Under the pieces are notes generated by a model that had not been told where the DNA came from, ran no database searches, and was given only the letters and a program-made list of their open reading frames with translations. Both the position numbers and the translations under genes were made by a program. Source: Paenibacillus sp. AN1007 (GTDB taxonomy: Bacteria > Bacillota > Bacilli > Paenibacillales > Paenibacillaceae). From it: a stretch of 64,000 nucleotides of DNA. Positions 28,039 to 36,582 of this stretch are shown piece after piece (position 1 is the first letter of the stretch; every line of letters begins with the position of its first letter). The stretch spans positions 506,501-570,500 of the forward strand of contig NZ_CP159992.1 in the NCBI RefSeq assembly GCF_040702995.1, given 5' to 3'.

Positions 28039-28152
28039 GTGAGAGCAGTTATATCCACAGGGTTGATGCATCACCGTGGAAGTAAAACACAGGGCGTGAA
28101 GGGTGCAGGTAGGGTGATACAAGTGAAGAATGCAGGGAAGTGGGGCGTGTGA
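28039..28152 (+). CDS. Possible 37-residue leader peptide overlapping the GT-D gene
   Basis: A frame from GTG 28039, 8 nt after AAGGAG (28025-28030), encodes 37 residues starting MRAVISTGLMHHRGSKTQGV and ending in a basic stretch NAGKWGV. Its TGA overlaps a GTG of the next gene as GTGA, a usual coupling arrangement. No family is recognised, and the only evidence is the ribosome site and the overlap. Confidence 0.35.
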   Translation: MRAVISTGLMHHRGSKTQGVKGAGRVIQVKNAGKWGV

Positions 28153-29360
28153 AAGGTGAAGCAAGAACAGGCAGCAGGAGGGATGGAGGTAAGACTGGGA
28201 GATCGGTCAGGGTGGGGCAGGCAGGCAGGATACCGCAAAAGAGGGTAAGCGCGGGCAGAGCAGGCCGGGCCAGCCGTGCAGCGCTGGCGGGCCCGGCCCG
28301 GGGCCGCACGCGCCAAGGCACGGCCCAGCGCAGGCACGCCTCCGCGCAGGGCCGCCGCGCCGCTGCCCGCGCCAAGCAGCGCACGGCGATGCGCCGTGCG
28401 CCCAAGCCAGCACCGCGTGAAACGACACCCCTAACGGGTGTCGTCGTGCCCGCGGGGCGGGAAGGCGCTGCCGCGAGCGCGGGCAGCGCAAACGGCGAGC
28501 CGCCGGCGGCAGCGCAGCATGCCGTGCAGGCGGCCGTGCCCGGCGGTTACGCCGCGGGCTACCGCGACGGCGTGTACGCCGGGGGCGAGGCGCTGGTGGC
28601 GCAGCACATCCCGCCGGATCACATCCTGCCCGCTGTCGCGGCGGCAGATTTGATCGCGGCGGGATTCCGCCAGTACGCGCCCAGCCTGACCCGGCTGACC
28701 AGCCCTCATGAGATGGCTGGTCACATCGTGGCGGCGCTGGATGCGCGGCGCCCCTTTTCTGTCGTTCGCCTCGGGGATGGCGAACTGCTTACGCTGGCAG
28801 CGGATACCGTGCTGCCAGCTCAGGAAGTGTATGAGCTGGCACCGTTTCTGCCGTATGCAGGGGTGCCGTGCTCTACGCCGGACATCCGTGCGGCGCTTGC
28901 GGAAGCCGTCCGGGGGGCAGACTGGGTGGGCGTGCCGATTTCACGCGCACCTACGTTTCAGGGACTGTTATTCCCGGTACTGCGTCATTTTGGGATTGAC
29001 TGGTCCGGTCTGAAATTGACCAGCTCCACGATTAATTACGGCTTGCATCAATCCCGGCTGCTGCTGCCAATCCTTCAGGGACGGCGCGTGCTGCTGATCG
29101 GGAGCCGGGCAGCAGAACTTGGTGTCCTGCTTCATCACCATGGGGTTCAGGTCACGGGCATTATTCCGGCCGTGGCAGGTATGGCAGATGTTTCGCGGGT
29201 GATGCAGCAGACTGCGGCATATGCTTTTGATATCGCTCTGGTCGCAGCAGGCATTCCAGCCGTAGTGCTGTGCCAGCGCATTGCAGGAGAACTGGGCAGA
29301 GCTGCTCTGGATTTTGGACACTTGGCAGATAAATTGGTAACAGGAGAGCTTCAACTCTAG
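28149..29360 (+). CDS. GT-D-type glycosyltransferase with long GC-rich basic N-terminal region
   Basis: 403 residues. About residues 1-95 are Arg/Ala/Gly-rich (RTGSRRDGGKTGRSVR, ASAQGRRAAARAKQRTAMRR). Near 130 is GGYAAGYRDGVYAGGEAL. The catalytic domain starts at about 205 with FSVVRLGDGELLTLA, the DGE hallmark of GT-D (DUF1792-like) enzymes, and continues VGVPISRAPTFQGLLFP, LTSSTINYGLHQ and VLLIGSRAAELG. GT-D enzymes add glucose to glycoproteins in other Firmicutes. Start: GTG 28149 overlaps the preceding short frame as GTGA; GTG 28140 in the same frame is an alternative. No ATG precedes. Composition between about 28255 and 28560 is far more GC-rich than the surroundings. Confidence 0.7.
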   Translation: MKGEARTGSRRDGGKTGRSVRVGQAGRIPQKRVSAGRAGRASRAALAGPARGRTRQGTAQRRHASAQGRRAAARAKQRTAMRRAPKPAPRETTPLTGVVVPAGREGAAASAGSANGEPPAAAQHAVQAAVPGGYAAGYRDGVYAGGEALVAQHIPPDHILPAVAAADLIAAGFRQYAPSLTRLTSPHEMAGHIVAALDARRPFSVVRLGDGELLTLAADTVLPAQEVYELAPFLPYAGVPCSTPDIRAALAEAVRGADWVGVPISRAPTFQGLLFPVLRHFGIDWSGLKLTSSTINYGLHQSRLLLPILQGRRVLLIGSRAAELGVLLHHHGVQVTGIIPAVAGMADVSRVMQQTAAYAFDIALVAAGIPAVVLCQRIAGELGRAALDFGHLADKLVTGELQL

Positions 29361-29432
29361 TGTATCGTCCCGGACAGGATATTGAGATCAATGAAGTCCT
29401 GTCCCGGGAACGAGTGGATCGGGGGAAGCAGC

Positions 29433-31082
29433 ATGAAAATAACGGAAAAACAGCCTAGTCATGCAAGGAAAAACAGACAGAACGGCTCAAAGCAGAGCAG
29501 CAGGCTTAGAAAGGATACACCCTTAACAAGCAGCCATCCTCATCGTAAACGGGCATCAGCTTCGGTTGTACTTCATGCCGCGGGCGGCCGTAAGCGGCGC
29601 AATTCCACGCGCAAAGGCAAAAGGAGCCACCGAGGTCTTCGAAGCACCAGACTTTACAGGCAGGGATATGACCGGGGATACGAAGATGGTATGCGTCAAG
29701 GACAGAACTCATTTGGGCTTATTTTTGAAGGGGTCAGCATCATCATTCCGACGTACAATCAGCGTGACTATGTACTGCAGTGTGTATCCAGCATTGAAAA
29801 ACATACCCCTGCTCCTTATGAAATCATCGTTGTTGACAATGCTTCGCAGGATGGTACGGCGGAGGCACTGCTTCGCCAAGGCGGTATGGTCCGGGTGGCC
29901 GCACTGGAGAAAAACCGGGGATTCGCGGGCGGAGTCAATCAGGGGTTGATGATGGCCAAAGGGCGGCATATTGTCGTACTGAACAACGATACCCTGGTTA
30001 CACCAGGCTGGCTGGAAAATATGATGACTTGTCTCCGGAGTGACCCGCAGATCGGTGTGGTAGGTCCTGTAACCAATTATATTGGCGGAGATCAGCAGAT
30101 TGAGGTGCCTTATCGTGAAGTGCAGGAGATGTGGTCTTTTGCTGCCAGACAGAACAGGCCGGATGCAGGGAAACACCGGTTAACGGACCGGCTTGTCGGA
30201 TTCTGCTGGTTGTTTTCCAGAGAGCTGTTTGAACGTACGGGTTATTTGGATGAGGGTTATGCTGTTGGCAACTTTGAAGATGATGATTGGATTGTACGGG
30301 TGCGAATGCTGGGATACAAGCTTGCTGTGGCGGGTGATGCCTTTATTCATCATTTTGGGAGTGTCAGCATGAAAGCGCTCGGAGAGCAGGATTTTCACAC
30401 CGTTAACCAAGGGAATGAACAATTTTACAGCCAGAAATGGGGAGATCCTCAGGCGCTCATCGCCGAAACCTGCAGGATTGCCGAGACATATGACTTGAAT
30501 AGGCCATCTCAATTTCAGACATATACAGTATCCTCAGCAGCTAAGGATGATCTGCGCCAGCGGGCAGTGGTGTTTTTTTCTGAAAATAATCATGAGAAAT
30601 CACCATTCAGACGAAGCAGTGATTTCTATCCCGAAGGTGCATACCTTGCTGATCTCAAAGGGGATGTCTATTTACTAGAAGGCGGGCAGCGCCGAAAGCT
30701 CAACATTCCTGTTCCGCGCGGTATTTCGCCAGTTCTTGCAGCCAAACCTGATCTGCTGGGCACAGCCGCAGGTGAGCCGTTGGTGTCTGCCAGTGACATT
30801 CGGAATTGGCCGCTCGAACCTGATCATTCTCCTCTGACTGTGCTCGATTCGAATTCAGATATGGTCGGGGGAGAAGGAAGCATTGCTGCGGCTGCGGAAG
30901 CACCCGAGATATGGTATCTGATCAGCGGAGGCAGACGAAGAAAATTCGCATCCGGTTATGCGGCGGAAAGCTGGGGAGTTAAGCCCGGACATGTACGCCA
31001 GATGCCGGGTGAACAGCTCCATCGAATACCGGAAGGGTGGCCGATTATTGCTCCGCCTCAGCTGCTGAACAAGGATTTGTAG
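29433..31082 (+). CDS. Family 2 glycosyltransferase with basic N-terminus and C-terminal repeat domain
   Basis: 549 residues. 1-85 are Lys/Arg-rich (HARKNRQNGSKQSSRLRK, GRKRRNSTRKGKRSHRG), followed by a YRQGYDRGYEDGMRQGQ patch. The GT2 domain runs from about 93: SIIIPTYNQRDYVLQCVSSI, VVDNASQDGT, KNRGFAGGVNQG, VLNNDTLVTPGW, LVGFCWLFSRELFERTGYLD, FEDDDWIVRVRMLGYK and FIHHFGSVS. The last 175 residues contain two related modules (VYLLEGGQRRKLNIPVPRG near 427 and IWYLISGGRRRKFASGY near 505), a beta-type repeat that could bind carbohydrate or the acceptor protein. GGGGGAA precedes ATG 29433. Donor unknown. Confidence 0.8.
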   Translation: MKITEKQPSHARKNRQNGSKQSSRLRKDTPLTSSHPHRKRASASVVLHAAGGRKRRNSTRKGKRSHRGLRSTRLYRQGYDRGYEDGMRQGQNSFGLIFEGVSIIIPTYNQRDYVLQCVSSIEKHTPAPYEIIVVDNASQDGTAEALLRQGGMVRVAALEKNRGFAGGVNQGLMMAKGRHIVVLNNDTLVTPGWLENMMTCLRSDPQIGVVGPVTNYIGGDQQIEVPYREVQEMWSFAARQNRPDAGKHRLTDRLVGFCWLFSRELFERTGYLDEGYAVGNFEDDDWIVRVRMLGYKLAVAGDAFIHHFGSVSMKALGEQDFHTVNQGNEQFYSQKWGDPQALIAETCRIAETYDLNRPSQFQTYTVSSAAKDDLRQRAVVFFSENNHEKSPFRRSSDFYPEGAYLADLKGDVYLLEGGQRRKLNIPVPRGISPVLAAKPDLLGTAAGEPLVSASDIRNWPLEPDHSPLTVLDSNSDMVGGEGSIAAAAEAPEIWYLISGGRRRKFASGYAAESWGVKPGHVRQMPGEQLHRIPEGWPIIAPPQLLNKDL

Positions 31083-31434
31083 TGAGCTGTGTTTTTGGAA
31101 TCAGCAAAATGCTTATATGCGGGATGAACCGAACGAAATGGAACGTGTCCTTTCGCACGCGCTGACCGGGTTCATTCCGCATCAGGTTCTGCATGGTCGG
31201 CTCGTCATCTACATACAGACAGGGAAACGGGACAGCCATGCTCTCCACTTGAATTTTAAAATTAAAATATAATTTTTCGATTCTGTTATAGGATTATTCT
31301 ATTAACCGAAGCATTGACCCTGCGGAAGCACAGGAGTACATTTATAGCCACAATCCTTATTTAACAGATAGGAATTGAGGGTCTGGATCATCTAAGCATC
31401 TGGATTTCCTTTATGAAACTTAGGAGGTATGTCG
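31083..31434. other. Intergenic region before the redoxin gene, with a long inverted repeat
   Basis: 352 bp. GCGGGATGAACC (31119-31130) pairs, with one wobble, with GGTTCATTCCGC (31169-31180) around an inner CGAAA/TTTCG stem. No T-run follows, so it is not a plain terminator. An AT-rich block with TATAAT near 31267 lies upstream of the redoxin gene but without a -35 at 17 bp. Confidence 0.45.
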
Positions 31435-31710
31435 ATGTCATCATCCAAAAAAGTGGTGTTGTGGAGCAAAGCGGGATGTCATTTCTGCGCGCAGGTCAAA
31501 GCATTTCTGGCTGAACAGAACCAGCCGTTTGAGAACATTGAAGTACAGGGAAACGATGTACTGCGGGATGTGCTTGAAGCAAAATACGGTATACGGCATG
31601 TACCTGTCATTGAAGTGGGCCGTGATGGAAAGTATGAAGCCTTGCTGGAACCTGACCTGGGGAAATTAGCCGCACTTCTGACACAGCCCGATGAAGCAGC
31701 AGCCGTTTGA
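31435..31710 (+). CDS. Glutaredoxin-like redoxin (YtnI-type)
   Basis: 91 residues. The thioredoxin-fold start SSKKVVLWSKAGCHFCAQVK holds the CxxC pair (CHFC); RHVPVIEVGRDG near 58 contains the cis-Pro. Length and context match the NrdH/YtnI redoxin of the B. subtilis ytmI sulfur operon, where it accompanies a SnaA/NtaA-type monooxygenase. It probably reduces disulfides or supplies thiol redox during sulfur compound breakdown. Of two in-frame ATGs, 31435 is preferred: AGGAGG (31422-31427) is 7 nt away, while ATG 31429 abuts it. A 547-bp gap separates it from the monooxygenase gene. Confidence 0.75.
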   Translation: MSSSKKVVLWSKAGCHFCAQVKAFLAEQNQPFENIEVQGNDVLRDVLEAKYGIRHVPVIEVGRDGKYEALLEPDLGKLAALLTQPDEAAAV

Positions 31711-32257
31711 GCTGCACGAGGGTTTAGATCTGAACCTTAGCATTAGGAGAGTAGGCAGCTGCGCTGTACATGGGTCAGGATGAGCGGGATGGGATGGAAT
31801 GGAGACGACGAACGGCATGGAGCAGCATGAATGTAAGGTCACAGATTATTGGATGACTCCTTGTTAGAGGATATCAACTTCCATACCAGCCTTCGGCATT
31901 TCTCATTTTAATTAAAAAAGGGATCGTTGTACCGCTTATATACATCTCTGATGTGGTTATAGAAAAAATCTATTAGAAGCACTGTTGACCGGTGTGCGGG
32001 GCAGTGATAAGCTGTGTGAAATTAAAACAAACCAAACTCATAGGATTAATGTAATTTAGAATTTTTGCTTGATGAATGACTTGAATTTTGTATTTGAAGT
32101 GTATAGGCCTAACTGTCTTTGTCTCCACAAAGTCTACAAATCGACTCCTATAGATCAACTCCTATAGATCAACTTCTAAAGATCATCTTCTATAAGTCCA
32201 CCCGGATACTCATATCCATGTCAATAAAACACCTATTTCAGGGAAGGCGGAGTGCAT
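31711..32257. promoter_or_regulatory. Leader region before the monooxygenase gene with 14-bp tandem repeats
   Basis: 547 bp without a supported gene. At 32140-32195 a 14-bp unit is repeated four times: ATCGACTCCTATAG, ATCAACTCCTATAG, ATCAACTTCTAAAG, ATCATCTTCTATAA. They could be regulator binding sites or slippage products. A possible TTGACC at about 31985 has no matching -10. I looked for S-box, T-box and FMN riboswitch core sequences and saw none. Confidence 0.4.
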
Positions 32258-33607
32258 ATGACAGCAAAACGCAGTTTGAAGTTTGGAGCCATCATTCATG
32301 GCGTTGGGGGAAGTAACACAACCTGGAGACACCCGGAGGTTCTATCCGATGCCAGTGTAAACTTTGGATTTTACAAACGTCAGGCGCTCAAGGCTGAAGA
32401 GGGCAAGTTTGATCTCGTATTCATTGCGGATGGCCTATATATTACCGAAAAATCCATTCCCCACTTTCTGAATCGCTTTGAGCCGATCAGCATTCTTTCC
32501 GCTCTGGCCGCGGTAACTTCACGCATTGGACTAGTAGGCACACTGTCCACATCTTATAGTGATCCATTTACAGTCGCCAGACAGTTCGGTTCACTTGATC
32601 TGATCAGTGACGGCCGTGCAGGCTGGAACGTAGTGACATCCCCCCTGGAAGGTACCGCGAAAAATTACAGCAAGAGTCATCACCCGACACATCCGGAACG
32701 TTATCGAATTGCAAAGGAATATTTGCAGGTGACCAAGGGATTGTGGGATTCCTGGGAAGACGATGCATTTGTAAGAGACAAGGAGAGCGGTGTGTTTTTT
32801 GATCCTTCCAAACTGCACACCCTGGACCATGAAGGGGAGTTCTTCTCTGTACAGGGGCCATTGAACATTGCTCGTTCACGGCAGGGACAGCCGGTTATTT
32901 TCCAGGCAGGATCTTCGGAGGATGGCAAAACACTGGCGGCACAAGAAGCCGATGCGGTATTCACTGGACACGATAATATTGAAGATGCACAAGCATTCTA
33001 TAAGGACGTCAAAACACGGGCAGCTTCCTACGGGCGTTCGCCGCAAGATATTGTCATTTTGCCAGGCATTAACCCGATTGTAGGACAGACGGCAGAAGAA
33101 GCGGAACAGAAATATCAGGAGATCGCGAGCCTTGTAACTATTGATAAAGCACTGGACTATTTGGGACGTTTCTTCGAGCATCATGATTTCTCCCAATATC
33201 CGCTGGATGAACCGTTCCCTGAACTGGATGGCATAGGCAGCAACAGCTTCCGCAGTGGAACAGACAAGATAAAAAAAGATGCCAAAGAACAAGGTCTATC
33301 CCTGCGCGAAGTCGCTTTGCGGGCTGCAACCCCACGGAGTCAATTCCTGGGCACACCGGAGCAGGTAGCGGACAAAATTCAGGCATGGTTCGAATCGGAA
33401 GCGGCTGACGGATTTATCATTGCCTCCGAGCTGCCAAGCGGATTATCCGACTTTGTCGAGCTGGTGGTGCCGATTCTACAGGAACGCGGCATCTATCGTA
33501 CGGAATATGAGCACGACACGCTGCGCGGCAATTTGGGTGTTCAGGTGCCTGTAAACCGTTATACAGCAGCAAGAACACAGGAAGAGAGTCTAACGTCATC
33601 TAATTGA
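32258..33607 (+). CDS. NtaA/SnaA/DszA-family FMN-dependent monooxygenase (YtnJ-like)
   Basis: 449 residues, normal for the family. Blocks include [20 protein letters not shown] near the start, [11 protein letters not shown] near 52, [20 protein letters not shown] near 88 and [12 protein letters not shown] near 122, plus [12 protein letters not shown] near 264. These two-component monooxygenases use FMNH2 from a separate reductase to oxidise and cleave C-S or C-N bonds. An SsuE-like reductase is encoded at 37532. In the ytn-type pathway the relative acts on N-acetylated S-alkyl cysteines. ATG 32258 is preferred to GTG 32252 by spacing to AAGGCGGAG. Confidence 0.85.
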   Translation: MTAKRSLKFGAIIHGVGGSNTTWRHPEVLSDASVNFGFYKRQALKAEEGKFDLVFIADGLYITEKSIPHFLNRFEPISILSALAAVTSRIGLVGTLSTSYSDPFTVARQFGSLDLISDGRAGWNVVTSPLEGTAKNYSKSHHPTHPERYRIAKEYLQVTKGLWDSWEDDAFVRDKESGVFFDPSKLHTLDHEGEFFSVQGPLNIARSRQGQPVIFQAGSSEDGKTLAAQEADAVFTGHDNIEDAQAFYKDVKTRAASYGRSPQDIVILPGINPIVGQTAEEAEQKYQEIASLVTIDKALDYLGRFFEHHDFSQYPLDEPFPELDGIGSNSFRSGTDKIKKDAKEQGLSLREVALRAATPRSQFLGTPEQVADKIQAWFESEAADGFIIASELPSGLSDFVELVVPILQERGIYRTEYEHDTLRGNLGVQVPVNRYTAARTQEESLTSSN

Positions 33608-33640
33608 ATGTCATCCAAATTGAACATCATCTAATTGATT
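33596..33640 (+). repeat. Short degenerate tandem repeat over the stop codon of the monooxygenase gene
   Basis: TCATCTAATTGAATG (33596-33610), TCATCCAAATTGAACA (33611-33626) and TCATCTAATTGATT (33627-33640). The first copy spans the last two codons and the TGA stop, so the gene end has been copied into the downstream spacer. Confidence 0.7.
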
Positions 33641-33836
33641 TCATTCATGTTATTTAAACGCGGTGCTCCAATCAGCGTAAAATGAAGCACAATTGCATCT
33701 GGAGCATAGAGTTAATAAAGTGAATAAAGTCTCTCATGCCTTAAAACCTACTTTTCTCATAGGAAATATAAATTATATCCAAGTTTGCTTAGCGCATCAC
33801 ATTAATGACACCTGTATACACAGAGGGGGAAGCAAT

Positions 33837-35486
33837 ATGAACAGGTCTATTTCATGGATAAAAGCAGTGGCATTGGCAGCCGTATTGGCGATGGTTTTAT
33901 CCGGATGCGGAGCAGCATCAGGAGGCAAAACGAGCGGTGCGGCACAGGCTTCCGCTGGCGGGGGGCAGGCTGGAAAGGCAGAAGGAGGTAACCTCACCTT
34001 TGGTCTGGCGACTTCACCGGATACGCTTGACCCGCATCGCAGCGGGCTTGCCGTAGCAGTACGTGCCATTCGTACGATTTACGATAATCTGGTGGTGCAG
34101 CTGCCGGATGGCTCTATTAAACCTTGGCTTGCCAAGGAATGGAGTGTATCGAAGGATGGCAAAAGTTATACGTTCAAGCTGCGTGAAGATGTGAAGTTCC
34201 ATGACGGGACCCCGTTTAACGCCGAAGCGGTGAAGTACAATCTGGATCGGGTGATTGATCCGGCCACCAAAGCTGCCAACTCGCTTGCCCTGATTAGACC
34301 TTACAGCTCCTCCGAGGTCATTGATGAGTATACGATCAAGGTCAACCTGGATGCTCCATCACAAGCATTCCTGGGTAACTTGAGTCAGGCACTACTGGGG
34401 ATCGTATCTCCAACGGCTGCGAAGAAATATGGGGACCAACTGGGCAAAAATCCGGTTGGCACGGGTTCGTACACCTTTGTGAAATGGGATGAAAATGCGG
34501 ATATCGTTGTGGCCAAAAACAAGGATTACAACTGGGGCCCGGAAACGGTCGAAAACAAAGGCGCTCCTTATATCGATACGATTACGTTTAAGATTGTACC
34601 GGAAGAAGCCACGCGCATCGGAAGTGTGCAGAGTAAGCAGGTACTTGCCGCAGAAAGCGTGCCGCCGCAAAATATCGCTGCGTTGAAAAGTGATCCGAAC
34701 CAGCAGCTGCTGCAGGCCAATACGGTTGGTTTACCGTATACCCTCTTTTTCAATCTGCGCAGGGCACCATGGGATAATGTGAAAGTAAGGCAGGCGGTAC
34801 AGTCCGCTGTAGATGTCGAGTCCATTGTGAAAACCTTGTATCTGGGTAACTACGAGCGAGCATGGTCAGCATTGTCTCCAGGCATTCTCGGCTATGACAA
34901 GGCGCTTGAAGGGAGCATCACCCCGGATATCAACCACGCGAACCAGCTGCTGGATGAGCAGGGCTGGGTCAAAGGGGCTGACGGAATTCGTGTCAAAGAC
35001 GGGAAGAAGCTGAGCCTGCGTTATGTAGATGGTTCTCCTAACCGGGAGAAGCGCAATGACATTGCTGCGATCATCCAGCAGCAGCTGAAACCGTTGGGGA
35101 TTGCGGTAGACATAGTGATTACCAAAGATATTGCTTCTGTGATCTATCAGAACTGGGATTATGATCTATACGGCAACAGCCAGGTGAACTCCGATCCGAA
35201 CGCCTTGTATGCCTTCTATCATACGAGTGCGGAAGGGGAACGTCCGACATTATCCGGTTTGTCTGATCCAAAGATCGATCAACTGTTAGAGCAGGGGGCC
35301 GTGGAGACGGATTCGGCGAAAAGGGTAGACATCTACAGTCAGATTCAGAAATACCTGATTGAACAAGCTGTTATTTTGCCAATATACGTATTTCCGTATA
35401 CCGTTGCTGCATCCAAAAACGTTGAAGGTATCCAGTTCGATTCACTTGGTTATCCACTCTTTAATGATGTACGCATTCAGCCATAA
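33837..35486 (+). CDS. ABC transporter substrate-binding lipoprotein, family 5 (peptide/nickel type)
   Basis: 549 residues. Signal peptide and lipobox are AVLAMVLSGC, so Cys24 should be lipidated. The SBP_bac_5 pattern follows: FGLATSPDTLDPHRSG, DNLVVQLPDGSIKPWLAKEW near 85, SKDGKSYTFKLREDVKFHDG and TPFNAEAVKYNLDRV. The C-terminal half contains the usual YDLYGNSQVNSDPN lobe. It delivers an unknown peptide-like or organosulfur solute to the two permeases downstream. ATG 33837 follows GGGGGAAGCAAT. A frame is open 144 bp further upstream but has no ribosome site. No ATPase is encoded in this unit. Confidence 0.85.
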   Translation: MNRSISWIKAVALAAVLAMVLSGCGAASGGKTSGAAQASAGGGQAGKAEGGNLTFGLATSPDTLDPHRSGLAVAVRAIRTIYDNLVVQLPDGSIKPWLAKEWSVSKDGKSYTFKLREDVKFHDGTPFNAEAVKYNLDRVIDPATKAANSLALIRPYSSSEVIDEYTIKVNLDAPSQAFLGNLSQALLGIVSPTAAKKYGDQLGKNPVGTGSYTFVKWDENADIVVAKNKDYNWGPETVENKGAPYIDTITFKIVPEEATRIGSVQSKQVLAAESVPPQNIAALKSDPNQQLLQANTVGLPYTLFFNLRRAPWDNVKVRQAVQSAVDVESIVKTLYLGNYERAWSALSPGILGYDKALEGSITPDINHANQLLDEQGWVKGADGIRVKDGKKLSLRYVDGSPNREKRNDIAAIIQQQLKPLGIAVDIVITKDIASVIYQNWDYDLYGNSQVNSDPNALYAFYHTSAEGERPTLSGLSDPKIDQLLEQGAVETDSAKRVDIYSQIQKYLIEQAVILPIYVFPYTVAASKNVEGIQFDSLGYPLFNDVRIQP

Positions 35487-35524
35487 TCCAAGTAAAGTTA
35501 TTCAGCCATAATTCCAACATGGCG
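35475..35524 (+). repeat. 25-bp duplication across the stop codon of the substrate-binding gene
   Basis: ATTCAGCCATAATCC at 35475 is followed 25 bp later by ATTCAGCCATAATTCC at 35500. The first copy contains the last codons and TAA of the gene; the second lies in the spacer before the permease gene. Confidence 0.75.
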
Positions 35525-35561
35525 TAAGCCTGTTCCGGTTTCAGAAAGGAGCCATCCCGGT

Positions 35562-36494
35562 ATGATTCAACTGGTCTTCTCACGTCTGGCAGCGTCGCTT
35601 CTCGTTATCTTTGGAGCTTCGGTGCTGGTGTACTGCATCATGTATCTGCTGCCGGGTGACCCGGTACTGCTTATGCTGGACCCGTCTTCGGCTACCCCGG
35701 AGATGATTGCCAATCTTCGGGCACAGCTTGGACTGGACCAACCCTTTTATATCCAGTTTGCGAACTATTTTGGCGATATGTTACGCGGGGATTTTGGTCA
35801 ATCCATGGTCAACTCCGATCCGGTACTGCCCAAAATTGTGGAGCATTTCCCCGCAACACTGGCATTAACTGCCCTCAGTTCACTGATCGCTGTCACCATA
35901 GGAATTACACTTGGCGTTCTGTCGGCGATTCACCGGAACGGTGTGATTGATGTTGTGGCTCGGCTCGTTGGTTTGTTTGGCATATCGATGCCAACGTTCT
36001 GGACTGGTATTCTCCTTATTCTGTTGTTTTCCGTACAACTCGGCTGGTTCCCGGCGATGGGTTCGGACGGATTCAGTTCATTGATACTTCCGGCAGCCAC
36101 ACTTGGCCTCGTCGGTGCAGGATTTATTGTGCGTATGGTTCGTAACAGCATGCTTGAAGTGATTAACGAACCGTTCATCGTGGCTTTACGAGCCAAAGGG
36201 TTGTCTGAACGAACCATTATGTACGGGCATGCGCTTCGTAATGCACTGATTCCTGCGGTGACAGTCATCGGTATGTTGATCGGGGATTTGCTGGCGGGAA
36301 CCGTTGTTGTAGAAACGGTATTCTCCAGACAGGGGATCGGACGTATTATTGCCGATGCGCTGATGGCAAAGGATCTGCCGGTGGTGCAGGGCGTTGTGTT
36401 TTTTACATCCATCATTTATGTCGTGTTGAATTTGCTTGTAGACATCTCGTATGCGTACATTGACCCTCGGGTTCGGCGGGCTGTCCGTACATGA
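35562..36494 (+). CDS. ABC transporter permease, DppB/OppB type
   Basis: 310 residues with a membrane segment at about 9-30 (LLVIFGASVLVYCIMYLLPG), periplasmic LGLDQPFYIQFANYFGDML region near 60-80, then five further helices. The EAA-loop reads ALRAKGLSERTIMYGHALRN near 208, which docks to the ATPase. This is the B-type permease of the family-5 importer. GAAAGGAGCC precedes the ATG. The downstream C-type permease is read from 36583. Confidence 0.85.
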   Translation: MIQLVFSRLAASLLVIFGASVLVYCIMYLLPGDPVLLMLDPSSATPEMIANLRAQLGLDQPFYIQFANYFGDMLRGDFGQSMVNSDPVLPKIVEHFPATLALTALSSLIAVTIGITLGVLSAIHRNGVIDVVARLVGLFGISMPTFWTGILLILLFSVQLGWFPAMGSDGFSSLILPAATLGLVGAGFIVRMVRNSMLEVINEPFIVALRAKGLSERTIMYGHALRNALIPAVTVIGMLIGDLLAGTVVVETVFSRQGIGRIIADALMAKDLPVVQGVVFFTSIIYVVLNLLVDISYAYIDPRVRRAVRT

Positions 36495-36582
36495 TGCGGA
36501 TCATCATACCATCTTACCTAGACCATCAGACATATCAGGAACAGCACATATCAGGCGTAGGCAGAAGGAGGCGTTAATTCTT

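Noticed and set aside
31711..32257. S-box, T-box or FMN riboswitch before the sulfur genes
   Set aside because: No conserved core blocks were found on reading; only tandem repeats are present.
36451..36582. Longer N-terminus for the DppC-like permease
   Set aside because: It would overlap the upstream permease, and the AAGGAGG site supports ATG 36583.
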